DNA of 22,888 nucleotides from the NCBI GenBank assembly GCA_944390995.1, contig CALXSA010000020.1, forward strand, positions 1-22,888. Direction: 5' to 3'. The notes beneath the pieces were generated by a model that ran no database searches, had not been told where the DNA came from, and saw only the letters and a list, made by a program, of their open reading frames with translations. Position numbers and translations under genes: made by a program. Positions 7,267 through 15,058 of the stretch are shown piece after piece (positions within the stretch are counted from its first letter, which is position 1; every line of letters begins with the position of its first letter). Source of the stretch: an uncultured Clostridia bacterium (lineage in GTDB: Bacteria; Bacillota_A; Clostridia; TANB77; CAG-508).

Positions 7267-8976
7267 TTATTCTTCTGCTATGCGCTCATATAGCACAAAA
7301 TGGTCGTCTTCGTATAATTTCTTGTAGTGTTCCTCGTCTCTCTTTAAGAACATGTTTAGCTTTGAGTTATCCCTAATTAGCACATGTGTTATGTCATATT
7401 TATTAAATGTTGTCTCATAATATGTTGATATGTTTGTCGTATTTATATAATCAGAGAAAATGTCTCTACCGTCATACTTACCGTCTTCTCCTTTTGTCCC
7501 ATTAAATTGAGGCGTGTATAGGTCTGCTCTTGAGTCGATAAACACTGGTATTCCTCTATATAGCATGTAACTTCCGTAGTTATATTCATTAAATATTCTC
7601 ATGTCATCAACATTTATATTTTCTAAAATGTAATCGCATGCTTTAGCTGGGTAAGAGCTTGTGCTTACAATTGGGCTATTTAGCTTGCCGTCAAAGAATG
7701 TGAAACTTAGTAATATTCCCAAAAGTATCGCAATTGTCTTGCCGTACCATGTTGTAATTACTTTAATTGCTTGTTCCGTTCCATTTTTATCATACTTATC
7801 TATTATAGCCACCAACATTTTCGCAAAAATGAAACCACCAATTAGCACAAACATGGATACTTGCCTTCTCGACATAAATGCCATAAGTACCAAACCTGCA
7901 AGCATGAATAAGTCTCTCAATTTAATTTTTGTATCTGTGAAAATTAGTATTAGTAAAAACAATACCAAAACAGTTAATGTATCTAGGTCATTAATTAATG
8001 TAAGTGGTAAATGCTCGCTTATGCTATCCATTGTATTGCCTTCCATAGTTTTTGGCAAATATGTAAATGGAGTTGTTCCTAGGGGTGTTAAAAATCCTGT
8101 AAATATGCATATTATCATTACTAATATCAAATATTTAACACATGGTTCTTTTCTAAAAATTATCCTGTAAGGGTTTTCCCTACGTTTCTCCCTTTTTAGG
8201 TCCGTCTTTTCTTTTGACTCTTGTAGCTTTTCAACCTTTTCAGTTAATTTCTGAATTAGTTCAGGTTTCTTGTTTTTTATAGTTAATTTCTTTATTCTGT
8301 GCTTGTTTACTGCAATTGCTATTTTATAGTAAAGGTCTGACTCTATAAACACTGCTAAAATGTATTCTACAATGTATGGCAAGTATAGCACGAAGCAGAA
8401 TGGCCACACTGCACAATGCACATTAGCAATTATTATAGGTATAATTACCAGCCCTACTAAGTACCTCTTTTTCTTTGTTTCTATAAAATTCTCTATAAAT
8501 AAAACTGTCAAAACAAACAATATATATGTAACAAGCTGCGCCCTCGCACAGATAAAGTCTTTAAGCAAGTACATCATGCCCATTGTTATGAAAAACGCAA
8601 CCAATTGGTTTTTGCAAACTCGTTTTAATGCCAGATAAATAAGAACGCCCAGCGCCATCGATAAAATTGCTGTGGTTAAATAAATTGCCATAAAGCCGCC
8701 AATTCCAACAGCTTCACCCAGTTGAAAAATTAAATATGTCGCCACATCATACGCCCAGTGCGGATAGGTGTACGGCAAATCTTCATGCCACGAAAATGGG
8801 TCTTGCATGTCAATTCCATTTTCTAAAATATGTTCTCCAATCGCAATCGTGTAATATGTATCATTTTGCAATGTCTTTGGTGTTAAAGCAAAACTAAAAA
8901 TTAAAATAATAAATATTGCTAGTACATTAAACTTCATTTTTGTCTTCTTGTCCATTTTTGTATCAATTCCCTTCAT
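7267..8976 (-). CDS. Multi-pass membrane protein, GT-C-like fold, function unknown
   Basis: Up to 569 residues with about ten hydrophobic segments and a C-terminal extracytoplasmic domain. The first external loop carries NDTYYTIAIGEHILENG...DPFSWHEDLPYTYPHWAYDV, the layout of bacterial membrane proteins related to GT-C glycosyltransferases (acidic residue plus aromatic after helix 1). The C-terminal part (RIFNEYNYGSYMLYRGIPVF then IDSRADLYTP) is the conserved tail of the same group. A basic coiled-coil-like loop (ELIQKLTEKVEKLQESKEKT) lies mid-protein. Such proteins are proposed to use polyprenyl-phosphate sugars; substrate unknown. ATG 8976 lacks a clear ribosome site; ATG 8955 (MDKKTKMKF) is possible. 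It has its own promoter and runs into the repeat cluster at its 3' end. Confidence 0.7.
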   Translation of the reverse strand: MKGIDTKMDKKTKMKFNVLAIFIILIFSFALTPKTLQNDTYYTIAIGEHILENGIDMQDPFSWHEDLPYTYPHWAYDVATYLIFQLGEAVGIGGFMAIYLTTAILSMALGVLIYLALKRVCKNQLVAFFITMGMMYLLKDFICARAQLVTYILFVLTVLFIENFIETKKKRYLVGLVIIPIIIANVHCAVWPFCFVLYLPYIVEYILAVFIESDLYYKIAIAVNKHRIKKLTIKNKKPELIQKLTEKVEKLQESKEKTDLKREKRRENPYRIIFRKEPCVKYLILVMIICIFTGFLTPLGTTPFTYLPKTMEGNTMDSISEHLPLTLINDLDTLTVLVLFLLILIFTDTKIKLRDLFMLAGLVLMAFMSRRQVSMFVLIGGFIFAKMLVAIIDKYDKNGTEQAIKVITTWYGKTIAILLGILLSFTFFDGKLNSPIVSTSSYPAKACDYILENINVDDMRIFNEYNYGSYMLYRGIPVFIDSRADLYTPQFNGTKGEDGKYDGRDIFSDYINTTNISTYYETTFNKYDITHVLIRDNSKLNMFLKRDEEHYKKLYEDDHFVLYERIAEE

Positions 8977-9013
8977 GTTTTATAATTCATTTTTATTTTA
9001 AAACCATTTACCT

Positions 9014-9042
9014 AATATAGTTTTTTAAGTAAACTTACTCAA
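9014..9042 (-). promoter_or_regulatory. Promoter of the GT-C-like gene
   Basis: Minus strand: TTGAGT, 17 bp, TATATT. Both boxes are close to the vegetative sigma consensus with ideal spacing, about 40-60 nt upstream of the candidate starts. Confidence 0.55.
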
Positions 9043-9065
9043 AAGCATATTTACTCCTATGCTGT

Positions 9066-9804
9066 TTAAATATTAAACTCTGCATAAATCGCATTGTGGT
9101 CTGAAATATTATTAGCCTCAATATTCTCATACTTTAAAAGCTCTACATTTTTAGAATAAAACATTGTATCTATGCAACCCTGTCCAAGTTTTGAAAACCA
9201 CGTATCTTCCTTGTTTGGCATTCTGGTCAAATTTTTCTCCAACAACTTATATTCCTCATACTCCTTTTGCTCAGAAAAAGTATATTTTCCCTTGCCAAGT
9301 CTAGTTACTCCAACATTAAAGTCACCACCAAGAATTATCATTTCATTTTGGTCAATCTTCTCTATAATTCTATTTAACTCTTTGCAGGCAAGAATTCTTT
9401 CATCTAAATATGTTGATAGATGCACCGAAAACAAATTAAGCTTTGCTGTTCCGAAGCGCAATTCGGTTGCACAAAATTCCCCTCTGCTCGTGTGATTTAT
9501 CAGTTAAAGGCATCAAATAATTTACCGAAAATGAAATTGGAAATCTGCTAATAATACCATCTCCATAATATCCATCCTCAAATGTAATATTACTTTCCAT
9601 AGAGCAATATGGCAAATACACCTTTTTGCTAAACTCTCGAATCTGGTTCTTATCGCCAGCCCTTTTTGTGTACATATCTATCTCTTGCAAAAAAACAATG
9701 TCCGGCTTGTATTCATTAATTAGCTTAGCCTGCCTTTCTATATCGATTATCCCATCAAGCCCTTTTCCATGCGCAATATTAAAGGTAACAATTTTAATTA
9801 ACAT
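9066..9804 (-). pseudogene. Endonuclease/exonuclease/phosphatase family protein, frameshifted
   Basis: Two overlapping frames together make one protein of about 246 codons. The N-terminal part (9436-9804) has TFNIAHG, VFLQEID and GDGIISRFPI and ends HEQRGIL plus a short tail. The C-terminal part (9066-9461) continues with FSVHLS, ILGGDFNV, CIDTMFY and ends SDHNAIYAEF. These are, in order, all the expected metal-binding and catalytic motifs of the EEP superfamily (Asn, Glu, Asp-Asn, terminal Asp-His), members of which cut nucleic acids or phosphoesters. The frames meet at about 9450-9465, where one extra base (or two missing) breaks the reading frame inside a small CCGAA/TTCGG hairpin. The start is ATG 9804 after AAAAGGAAA. 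No motif is damaged, so a recent mutation or a sequencing error is likely. Confidence 0.75.
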
Positions 9805-9813
9805 TTTCCTTTT

Positions 9814-9845
9814 GGGTCTATCATAATTCCGAATTAAATAGACCC
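9814..9845 (-). other. Hairpin just upstream of the EEP gene
   Basis: GGGTCTAT and ATAGACCC pair perfectly (8 bp), with an inner TAATTC/GAATTA pairing. The hairpin ends a few bases before the AAAAGGAAA ribosome site of the EEP gene and overlaps the end of a 19-codon ORF. It lacks a T-tract. A role in translation control is conceivable but unproven. Confidence 0.45.
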
Positions 9846-9893
9846 CTTCTCCTTCATATTATTTAGGTTTTTCAAGGCGAACCCATAAACCAT
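9834..9893 (-). CDS. Possible 19-residue leader ORF
   Basis: ATG 9893 to TAA 9834 encodes MVYGFALKNLNNMKEKGSI, between the tsf terminator and the EEP gene. No Shine-Dalgarno site precedes it, so expression is doubtful. Its 3' end enters the hairpin at 9814-9845, which would be the arrangement of an upstream ORF coupled to a structured leader. It may be chance. Confidence 0.2.
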   Translation of the reverse strand: MVYGFALKNLNNMKEKGSI

Positions 9894-9922
9894 GTCTGTT
9901 TTTTGTCCGCACCTATTATATC

Positions 9923-9953
9923 AAAAAAGAGCTTTGAAATAAAGCCCTTTTTT
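9923..9953 (-). terminator. Intrinsic terminator of rpsB-tsf
   Basis: On the minus strand AAAAAAGGGCTTT pairs with AAAGCTCTTTTTT (one G-U) around ATTTC, beginning about 15 bases after the tsf stop codon. The T-tract is followed by TATAAT (9915-9920), a possible -10 box for the downstream EEP gene; its -35 is poor. Confidence 0.85.
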
Positions 9954-9967
9954 GAAAATATTAACAA

Positions 9968-10849
9968 TTATCCATTAATTTGTTTTGCAACTTCTTCAGC
10001 AAAGTTTTCTTCTTTTTTCTCAATTCCTTCGCCTTTTTCAAATCTTGCAAATCTTATTATCTTAGCACCCTTATCAGCAACTAATTTTCCAACTTTGATG
10101 TCAGAATCTTTTACAAACTCTTGCTCTACTAAGCAGATTTCGCTGTAGAATTTTCCAAGTCTACCTTGAACTATTTTCTCAGCAATAGCCTCTGGCTTTC
10201 CTTCATTCATAGCTTGAGCTTTTAAAATTTCCATTTCCTTTTCAAGTCTCTCAGCTGGAACTGACTCTCTGTCTAAGTATTCTGGTCTTGCAGCAGCAAT
10301 TTGCATACAAATATCTTTTGCAAGCTCAGGAGTTCCATTCTCAATCTCTACTAAAACTGCAATCTTTCCATCTCCGTGGATATAGCTTTCTAGTAAATTG
10401 TTTGTCTCAAATCTCTCAAACCTTCTTATAGACATATTCTCGCCAATTGTAGCAATTTTGTTTGTTAAAACCTCTCCAACTGTTTTATCAGCCTCTGCAA
10501 TTGACTTTTCCTCTAATAGAGTCTCAACACTTGCTGGGTTTGTCTCAGCAACTTGTTTTGCAACATCTTTAACAAAACTTTTGAATTCGTCATTCTTAGC
10601 AACGAAGTCTGTCTCAGCATTAACCTCAACAACAACTCCAACTTTTCCATCTTCTGAAATATATGTGTCAACCAAACCTTCTGCCGCAATTCTGTCTGAC
10701 TTCTTAGCAGCCTTTGCAATACCTCTCTCACGTAAAAGCTCGATTGCCTTCTCCTCATCTCCATTAGTTTCTGTTAAAACTTTCTTGCAGTCCATCATAC
10801 CTGCACCTGTTTTCTCTCTTAACTCTTTAACTTGGCTAGCTGTAATCAT
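9968..10849 (-). CDS. tsf: Translation elongation factor Ts
   Basis: 293 residues, full length. EF-Ts is the nucleotide exchange factor that releases GDP from EF-Tu in the cytoplasm. The N-terminal UBA-like domain shows [19 protein letters not shown] and the ALREA-type helix, followed by the EF-Tu-contacting [10 protein letters not shown] motif (about residues 80-90), then the two-part core domain ([17 protein letters not shown]) and a C-terminal [10 protein letters not shown] segment. Start ATG 10849, with GGAGGAG seven nt upstream. It follows rpsB by about 125 bp with an attenuator-like hairpin between them, the conserved rpsB-tsf arrangement, and ends at a strong terminator. Confidence 0.98.
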   Translation of the reverse strand: MITASQVKELREKTGAGMMDCKKVLTETNGDEEKAIELLRERGIAKAAKKSDRIAAEGLVDTYISEDGKVGVVVEVNAETDFVAKNDEFKSFVKDVAKQVAETNPASVETLLEEKSIAEADKTVGEVLTNKIATIGENMSIRRFERFETNNLLESYIHGDGKIAVLVEIENGTPELAKDICMQIAAARPEYLDRESVPAERLEKEMEILKAQAMNEGKPEAIAEKIVQGRLGKFYSEICLVEQEFVKDSDIKVGKLVADKGAKIIRFARFEKGEGIEKKEENFAEEVAKQING

Positions 10850-10927
10850 TTAAAAACTCCTCCTTTATATTAATTTTATTGGTTTTTGTATAACAATATT
10901 TTCTAATCTTTTTATAAATTGTAATAC

Positions 10928-10961
10928 AAAAAGGAGTTAGAGCAGATAAAAGCTCTCCTCC
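10928..10961 (-). terminator. Attenuator-like terminator between rpsB and tsf
   Basis: Minus strand: GGAG-AGAGC pairs with GCTCT-CTCC, interrupted by a small asymmetric bulge, loop of 8 nt, then TTTTTG. It lies 14 bases past the rpsB stop codon. A partial terminator here would lower EF-Ts relative to S2 transcripts, as reported for rpsB-tsf in other bacteria. Confidence 0.6.
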
Positions 10962-10974
10962 TTCTGTTTCAAAA

Positions 10975-11814
10975 CTATTCTTCCTCTTTTTTCTCTGTTT
11001 CAGTAGCTTCTGCCTCTGCAACCTCTGCATTCTCAACAGGTTCTTCTGCTGCGGCAACAACTTCCTCAATGCTCTCTTGTGCTGTTTCTTCAGCTCCTTC
11101 AACCATCTCGCTCTCAACTGCCTCCATAGACTCACCTTGTCTACCCTCAATAACTGCATTTGCCATGCAATCAGCAACTAATGCAACTGCTCTTATAGCA
11201 TCGTCATTACCTGGTATTGGATAATCTACATCCTCTGGGTTGCAGTTTGTATCTATTAGTCCAATAACTGGAATTCCAAGCTTTTTAGCCTCTAAAATTC
11301 CTATTCTCTCCTTCTTAGGGTCAACTATAAACATTACACCTGGAAGCTCTTTCATATCTTTAATTCCTCCAAGGTTCTTTTCTAGTTTCTCCATTTCTTT
11401 CTTTAAAATAATAACCTCTTTTTTTGGTAGAACATCAAAAGTTCCATCCTCTTGCATTTTTTCAAGTTCTGTTAATCTTTCAATTCTCTTTCTAATTGTA
11501 CCAAAGTTTGTTAAAGTACCACCTAACCATCTTTGATTAACATAGAACATACCGCATTTCTCAGCAGCCTCTTTAACGCACTCTTGTGCTTGTTTCTTAG
11601 TTCCAACAAATAGAACTGTTTTTCCTTCCTCAGCTTGCTCCTTTAAGAAAGCATAAGCCTCATCTAACTTCTTAGAAGTCTTTTGTAAATCGATAATATG
11701 GATACCATTTCTAGCTTGGAATATGTATTCCGCCATTTTAGGATCCCATCTTCTTGTTTGATGTCCAAAATGAACACCAGCCTCTAGTAATTGTTTCATT
11801 GCAACTACTGCCAT
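10975..11814 (-). CDS. rpsB: 30S ribosomal protein S2
   Basis: 279 residues. S2 binds late to the small subunit near the head-body junction. Family blocks are clear: [22 protein letters not shown] at the N-terminus (shown here only in part), [24 protein letters not shown], and [12 protein letters not shown], then [25 protein letters not shown]. The start is ATG 11814 (MAVVAMKQ), eight nt after GGAGG; the frame stays open upstream to 11847, but that would bury the ribosome site. After residue ~225 an unusual tail of about 50 residues is rich in Glu and Ala ([20 protein letters not shown]), as seen in several Clostridia. Expressed from the promoter at 12018-12046 with a long leader. Confidence 0.98.
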   Translation of the reverse strand: MAVVAMKQLLEAGVHFGHQTRRWDPKMAEYIFQARNGIHIIDLQKTSKKLDEAYAFLKEQAEEGKTVLFVGTKKQAQECVKEAAEKCGMFYVNQRWLGGTLTNFGTIRKRIERLTELEKMQEDGTFDVLPKKEVIILKKEMEKLEKNLGGIKDMKELPGVMFIVDPKKERIGILEAKKLGIPVIGLIDTNCNPEDVDYPIPGNDDAIRAVALVADCMANAVIEGRQGESMEAVESEMVEGAEETAQESIEEVVAAAEEPVENAEVAEAEATETEKKEEE

Positions 11815-12011
11815 TTCTAATTCCTCCTTTTTTGTTTTTACCTCCACTAAGCCTTAACATTTAAAAAGACTTGCTTTATATATGGTTTCCCGCATAAAAA
11901 ATATTTTGTCCATACTCTGGAAACATGCATAAACTAAACATCTTCCAAGCATCTCCATATACAATAAACAAGCACTCCTCTTTAAACTAGCTTGTGTGTG
12001 TATTTTCAACG
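11815..12011 (-). promoter_or_regulatory. Long 5' leader of rpsB
   Basis: The promoter at 12018-12046 implies a leader of about 195 nt, much longer than ribosome binding needs. It contains complementary segments GTTTCC and GGAAAC, about 30 nt apart, in the middle of the leader. S2 autoregulation through a leader RNA is known in other bacteria; whether this is such an element is inference, and no match to a defined leader family was confirmed. Confidence 0.4.
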
Positions 12012-12017
12012 TATTAT

Positions 12018-12046
12018 ATTTTACCATAGTTTGGAAGGAATTTCAA
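12018..12046 (-). promoter_or_regulatory. Promoter of rpsB-tsf
   Basis: Minus strand: TTGAAA, 17 bp, TAAAAT, with TGG in the extended -10 position. Five of six matches in each box and ideal spacing; the best promoter in the window. Confidence 0.8.
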
Positions 12047-12090
12047 GGGGTTTGGGAGAAATTTCTCCGTTTTGTTTTGCATTTGAAAAC

Positions 12091-12147
12091 TTGCAAGATA
12101 GGGACACGTCTTTTCTTGCAAAAAATTGCAAACTCGGGACAGGTCTT
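12091..12147. repeat. REP-like repeat pair upstream of rpsB promoter
   Basis: Two head-to-tail blocks, TTGCAAGATAGGGACACGTC and, after a TTGCAA..TTGCAA stretch, a CGGGACAGGTCTTG block at 12135-12149. The inner palindrome TTGCAA is shared with the cluster at 12686-12779 on the other side of the small zinc-ribbon gene. Confidence 0.7.
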
Positions 12148-12333
12148 GTTTTTCAATTCTACAAATAACCGAAAAATAATTCCACAAACAGCCGAAAAAT
12201 GTTTCAATATAAGCATAAATTTTTTTATGGCTACCCGAACATTTTTCATTTTTTTAGCAAAATCGGTTTATTTTTGTAAGATTATGTGATAAAATGTTTT
12301 CATAAAAATTAAAAAGTTCGGAAGGTGAAGAAA

Positions 12334-12573
12334 ATGCAATTTAATAAATGTAGTAGATGTGGATGTTTTTTTGTAAATGCAGGTGACGTTTGTCCCAACT
12401 GCCAACCAAAGGATAACTATGATATGAATAAATTGAAAAACTTTTTGGATAATTCAGATGCAAATTGCTCAATTGAGAATGTTGCTTATGGCACTGGAAT
12501 TACTGTTAAAAATTTGAACAGATATCTTGCTAAGGATGATTTCGTAAGTTATAAGCCAAAAATAACATTGTAG
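12334..12573 (+). CDS. Small zinc-ribbon/helix-turn-helix protein, YvyF-like
   Basis: 79 residues. An N-terminal zinc ribbon (CSRCGCFFVNAGDVCPNCQ, two CxxC pairs) precedes a short helical part, CSIENVAYGTGITVKNLNRYL, which reads as a helix-turn-helix of the kind that tests for a partner or DNA. This order matches the YvyF/TIGR03826-type proteins that accompany flagellar genes in Firmicutes, but no flagellar gene is nearby. Start ATG 12334 preceded by GGAAGGTGA; the GTG at 12325 lies inside that site. Monocistronic: possible -10 TAAAAT at 12290-12295 and a terminator at 12647-12677. It is flanked on both sides by REP-like repeats. The function is unknown; a regulator or chaperone role is only a guess. 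Confidence 0.75.
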   Translation: MQFNKCSRCGCFFVNAGDVCPNCQPKDNYDMNKLKNFLDNSDANCSIENVAYGTGITVKNLNRYLAKDDFVSYKPKITL

Positions 12574-12577
12574 TGTG

Positions 12578-12616
12578 CTATGCATAATTTTGAAACAATA
12601 CATATATTATGCATAG
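12578..12616. repeat. Perfect 11-bp inverted repeat after the zinc-ribbon gene
   Basis: CTATGCATAAT and ATTATGCATAG flank a 17-nt loop. It starts 4 bases after the stop codon and precedes the terminator, so it would form a stable 3'-UTR stem. Confidence 0.6.
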
Positions 12617-12646
12617 TCCACTTATATTATCGCTAAAAATTATATT

Positions 12647-12677
12647 GCACTTCTCTACTTAGTAAAGAAGTGCTTTT
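12647..12677 (+). terminator. Terminator of the zinc-ribbon gene
   Basis: GCACTTCTCTAC pairs with GTAAAGAAGTGC (one mismatch) around TTA, then TTTTGTT. Confidence 0.75.
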
Positions 12678-12685
12678 GTTCTTCT

Positions 12686-12779
12686 AAGACCTGTCCCCAA
12701 GTTGCAAATTTTTGCAATTTGGGGACACTCTTATTTTTGCAAATTTTTGCAAGAATTGACGTGTCCCTAACTTGCAAGG
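12686..12779. repeat. REP-like repeat cluster with TTGCAA palindromes
   Basis: Arms 12686-12708 and 12711-12732 are near-perfect inverted repeats (AAGACCTGTCCCCAA and TTTGGGGACACTCTT cores) separated by two bases. A third degenerate copy, ending GACGTGTCCCTAACTTGCAA, follows. It fills the spacer between the terminator at 12677 and the pdp stop codon. Confidence 0.8.
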
Positions 12780-12788
12780 TTACGAGTT

Positions 12789-14048
12789 TCAGGCAATTAT
12801 TTGATAAATGCTTTTTAGTCTGCTGACTGCTTTTTCTGCTTTGTCTTTGCTATTAGCATAAATGTAGGCAAGTGTGTCTCCTTTTTCCACTCTATCCCCA
12901 ATTTTCTTTTCAAGGCTGATGCCTGCTTCTGGTTCTATTTTGTCTTCTTTTTGCATCCTTCCTGCTCCCAAAAATACGGAAAGTTCGCCTACTTCTTCTG
13001 CATCAAGTTTATTTATTGTTCCGCTTCCTTCCGCGTACACAGGCAAAATGCATTCTGCTTTTTTGAATTTGCTTGGTTCGTCAATGTATGATGCATCTCC
13101 ACCTTGGCTTTCTACCAACTCTTTGAGTTTAGCTAATGCTTTTCCATTTGATATATTCTCTAACATTTTCTTTTTGTTTTCTTCCAAGTCGCCGCCTTTT
13201 CCTGCTAGTTTTAGCATGTTTGCTCCGAGAAGTAAAACTACATTTTTTACGTCTTCTGCCATATTTCCATTTAGTGCTTCGATTGCCTCTATTACTTCGA
13301 GGCTGTTTCCTACATTTCTTCCCAAAGGTTCTTTCATTGGAGTTAGTATTGCCACTGTTTCCCTTTTGGCCAATTCTCCTATTCTTACCATGGTATCTGC
13401 AAGCTCACTTGCTGCCTCTTTTGTCTTCATAAAAGCACCGCTTCCATATGTTACATCAAGCACTATTTTATTTGCTCCTGCCGCAATCTTTTTGCTCATT
13501 ATGCTAGATGCAATTAGAGGTATGCTCTCTGTTGTACTAGTCGCACTTCTTAAAGCATATATTTTCTTATCTGCCGGAACCAAGTTTGCTGTTTGTCCAA
13601 TTAGGCTAATTCCTATTTTCTTCACACTTTGTATAAATTCTTCTTCAGACAAACTCGTTCTAAAACCTGGTATCGACTCTAGTTTATCAATTGTGCCTCC
13701 TGTGTAGCCTAGCCCCCTGCCAGACATCTTTGCAATTGGCACCTCAAGAGATGCAACAATTGGAGTTAGTATTAAAGTTACCTTATCTCCTACTCCACCT
13801 GTGCTGTGCTTGTCTACAACTGTACCTAACTCAGACAAGTCCAAAACATCTCCCGAATTTACCATTGCAAAAGTTAGATTTATAATTTCTTCATCATCCA
13901 TGCCATTAATGCATATCGCCATCAAAAGTGCCGCCGCTTGATAATCTGGAATACTGCCATTTGTATACTCATTTACAAAAAACTCAATTTCCTCCTTATC
14001 TAACCTTTGCCTATCTCTCTTTTTCTCAATAATATCCTGAATATTCAT
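12789..14048 (-). CDS. pdp: Pyrimidine-nucleoside phosphorylase
   Basis: 419 residues, slightly shorter than the usual ~430. The enzyme cleaves thymidine, uridine or deoxyuridine with phosphate to give the base and (deoxy)ribose-1-phosphate in nucleoside salvage. Family blocks are all present: FFVNEYTNGSIPDYQAAALLMAI in the alpha domain, the phosphate-binding KHSTGGVGDKVTL, then KMSGRGLGYTGGTIDKLESI, ALRSATSTTESIPLIASSI with the pyrimidine-binding Arg/Ser/Lys, and the C-terminal domain KIGDRVEKGDTLAYIYA. The start is ATG 14048 after a GGGGGT box. It lies 63 bp downstream of rnhB and may be cotranscribed with it. No other deo genes are nearby. Pdp versus the narrower DeoA specificity cannot be settled by eye. 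Confidence 0.95.
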   Translation of the reverse strand: MNIQDIIEKKRDRQRLDKEEIEFFVNEYTNGSIPDYQAAALLMAICINGMDDEEIINLTFAMVNSGDVLDLSELGTVVDKHSTGGVGDKVTLILTPIVASLEVPIAKMSGRGLGYTGGTIDKLESIPGFRTSLSEEEFIQSVKKIGISLIGQTANLVPADKKIYALRSATSTTESIPLIASSIMSKKIAAGANKIVLDVTYGSGAFMKTKEAASELADTMVRIGELAKRETVAILTPMKEPLGRNVGNSLEVIEAIEALNGNMAEDVKNVVLLLGANMLKLAGKGGDLEENKKKMLENISNGKALAKLKELVESQGGDASYIDEPSKFKKAECILPVYAEGSGTINKLDAEEVGELSVFLGAGRMQKEDKIEPEAGISLEKKIGDRVEKGDTLAYIYANSKDKAEKAVSRLKSIYQIIA

Positions 14049-14111
14049 CCCTACCCCCTGTTTTTAATTAACTATAAATAATTACAACGCCAAAAACAAT
14101 TCTCTTGCGTT

Positions 14112-14768
14112 TTAAACTATATTCTTAACAAAACTACGCCTATGCAAAGGACAAAGCCCATACTCCCTTATTGCAGCAATATGTGCAGCTGTTCCATACC
14201 CCTTGTGCTTTTCAAAACCATACATTGGATAAACCTCGTCCCACTGGCGCATTATTCTGTCTCTTGTAACCTTTGCTATAATTGAAGCCGCTGCTATAGA
14301 GTAACTTTTGGCATCTCCTTTTATAATAGACCTATATGGTATATGGTCTGTATCTATTTTAGTAAGCGCATCTACCAAAATAATTTCTGGTTTTTCGAAA
14401 TCTCTTGCCTTTTTCTTCAAATCTTCTTCCATATCTTTTACAGCAAGACTTAAGCCCATTTTTGTTGCATTTAGTATGTTAATTCTATCTATCTCAGTTT
14501 GAGACACAATTCCAACCCCATACGCAAGTGCTTCATTTACTATATCTTCATAAACTCGTTCCCTTTTCTTTTCAGAAACTTTTTTCGAATCATTTACCCC
14601 TTCTATCATGGAATCTGGCCTCATCACCACACATGCAACCACAACAGGGCCAGCCAAAGGTCCACGTCCCGCTTCATCAATTCCAGCAATGCTTTTTACT
14701 CCACTTGTGTACAACTCATCTTCTATTTTTTTTAGTTCCTTTAATCTTTCAATTTCCTTCTCTTTCAT
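14112..14768 (-). CDS. rnhB: Ribonuclease HII
   Basis: 218 residues. It cuts the RNA strand of RNA-DNA hybrids, including single ribonucleotides in DNA. SIAGIDEAGRGPLAGPVVVA carries the first catalytic Asp-Glu pair; ILVDALTKIDTDHIPYRSII holds the third acidic residue, and SIAAASIIAKVTRDRIM the fourth. The C-terminal GYGTAAHIAAIREYGLCPLH block is typical. Start ATG 14768 lies five nt after GGAGG; the frame is open to 14804, but those codons overlap a palindromic element and lack a ribosome site. Upstream of pdp on the same strand. Confidence 0.97.
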   Translation of the reverse strand: MKEKEIERLKELKKIEDELYTSGVKSIAGIDEAGRGPLAGPVVVACVVMRPDSMIEGVNDSKKVSEKKRERVYEDIVNEALAYGVGIVSQTEIDRINILNATKMGLSLAVKDMEEDLKKKARDFEKPEIILVDALTKIDTDHIPYRSIIKGDAKSYSIAAASIIAKVTRDRIMRQWDEVYPMYGFEKHKGYGTAAHIAAIREYGLCPLHRRSFVKNIV

Positions 14769-14805
14769 TATTCCTCCAATTAAATATATTAAGCTATTCA
14801 ACATT

Positions 14806-14895
14806 TATATTATGAAAATATTCGCAGTGACGCGCAGCGACCAAACGAGCCATGAAATGGCGAGTGCGATTTCGAGAAACCTAGCACATAATATA
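14806..14895. repeat. 90-bp nested-palindrome element upstream of rnhB
   Basis: Bounded by perfect 9-bp inverted repeats TATATTATG (14806-14814) and CATAATATA (14887-14895). Inside are TCGCA/TGCGA and a GCCAT-GAA-ATGGC hairpin. The core (14820-14875) is clearly more GC-rich than the surrounding spacer. MITE-like or a structured leader of rnhB. Confidence 0.6.
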
Positions 14896-15058
14896 CTGAT
14901 TTCAATATACATATTATTTAGCTAATGGCTAATACTAGAATTCTTTTTCATATTTATTTTGTGCTTAGATGGTTTCGAACGGTAAGTCACAAGAATATTT
15001 GAATAATATACATGTTGAATAGCCCAAAACTAAATTGCTCATAAATTGTAACAAAAAC

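Noticed and set aside
9436..9466. Programmed ribosomal frameshift in the EEP gene
   Set aside because: No slippery heptamer, no internal Shine-Dalgarno, no downstream pseudoknot; the small hairpin contains the break rather than following it.
12194..12247. GAAAAATGTT/AACATTTTTC hairpin as a plus-strand terminator
   Set aside because: The loop is 34 nt, the stem is AT-rich and no gene lies upstream on that strand; chance pairing in AT-rich DNA is likely.
12874..13707. Long plus-strand open frame of 277 codons opposite pdp
   Set aside because: It is fully antisense to an intact pdp gene with every family motif, has low-complexity Ser/Phe/Leu composition and no ribosome site; a shadow frame.
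14960..14990. TTCGAA-containing segment resembling a tRNA T-loop
   Set aside because: The flanking bases cannot form the T-arm, and no acceptor or anticodon arm is present on either strand.
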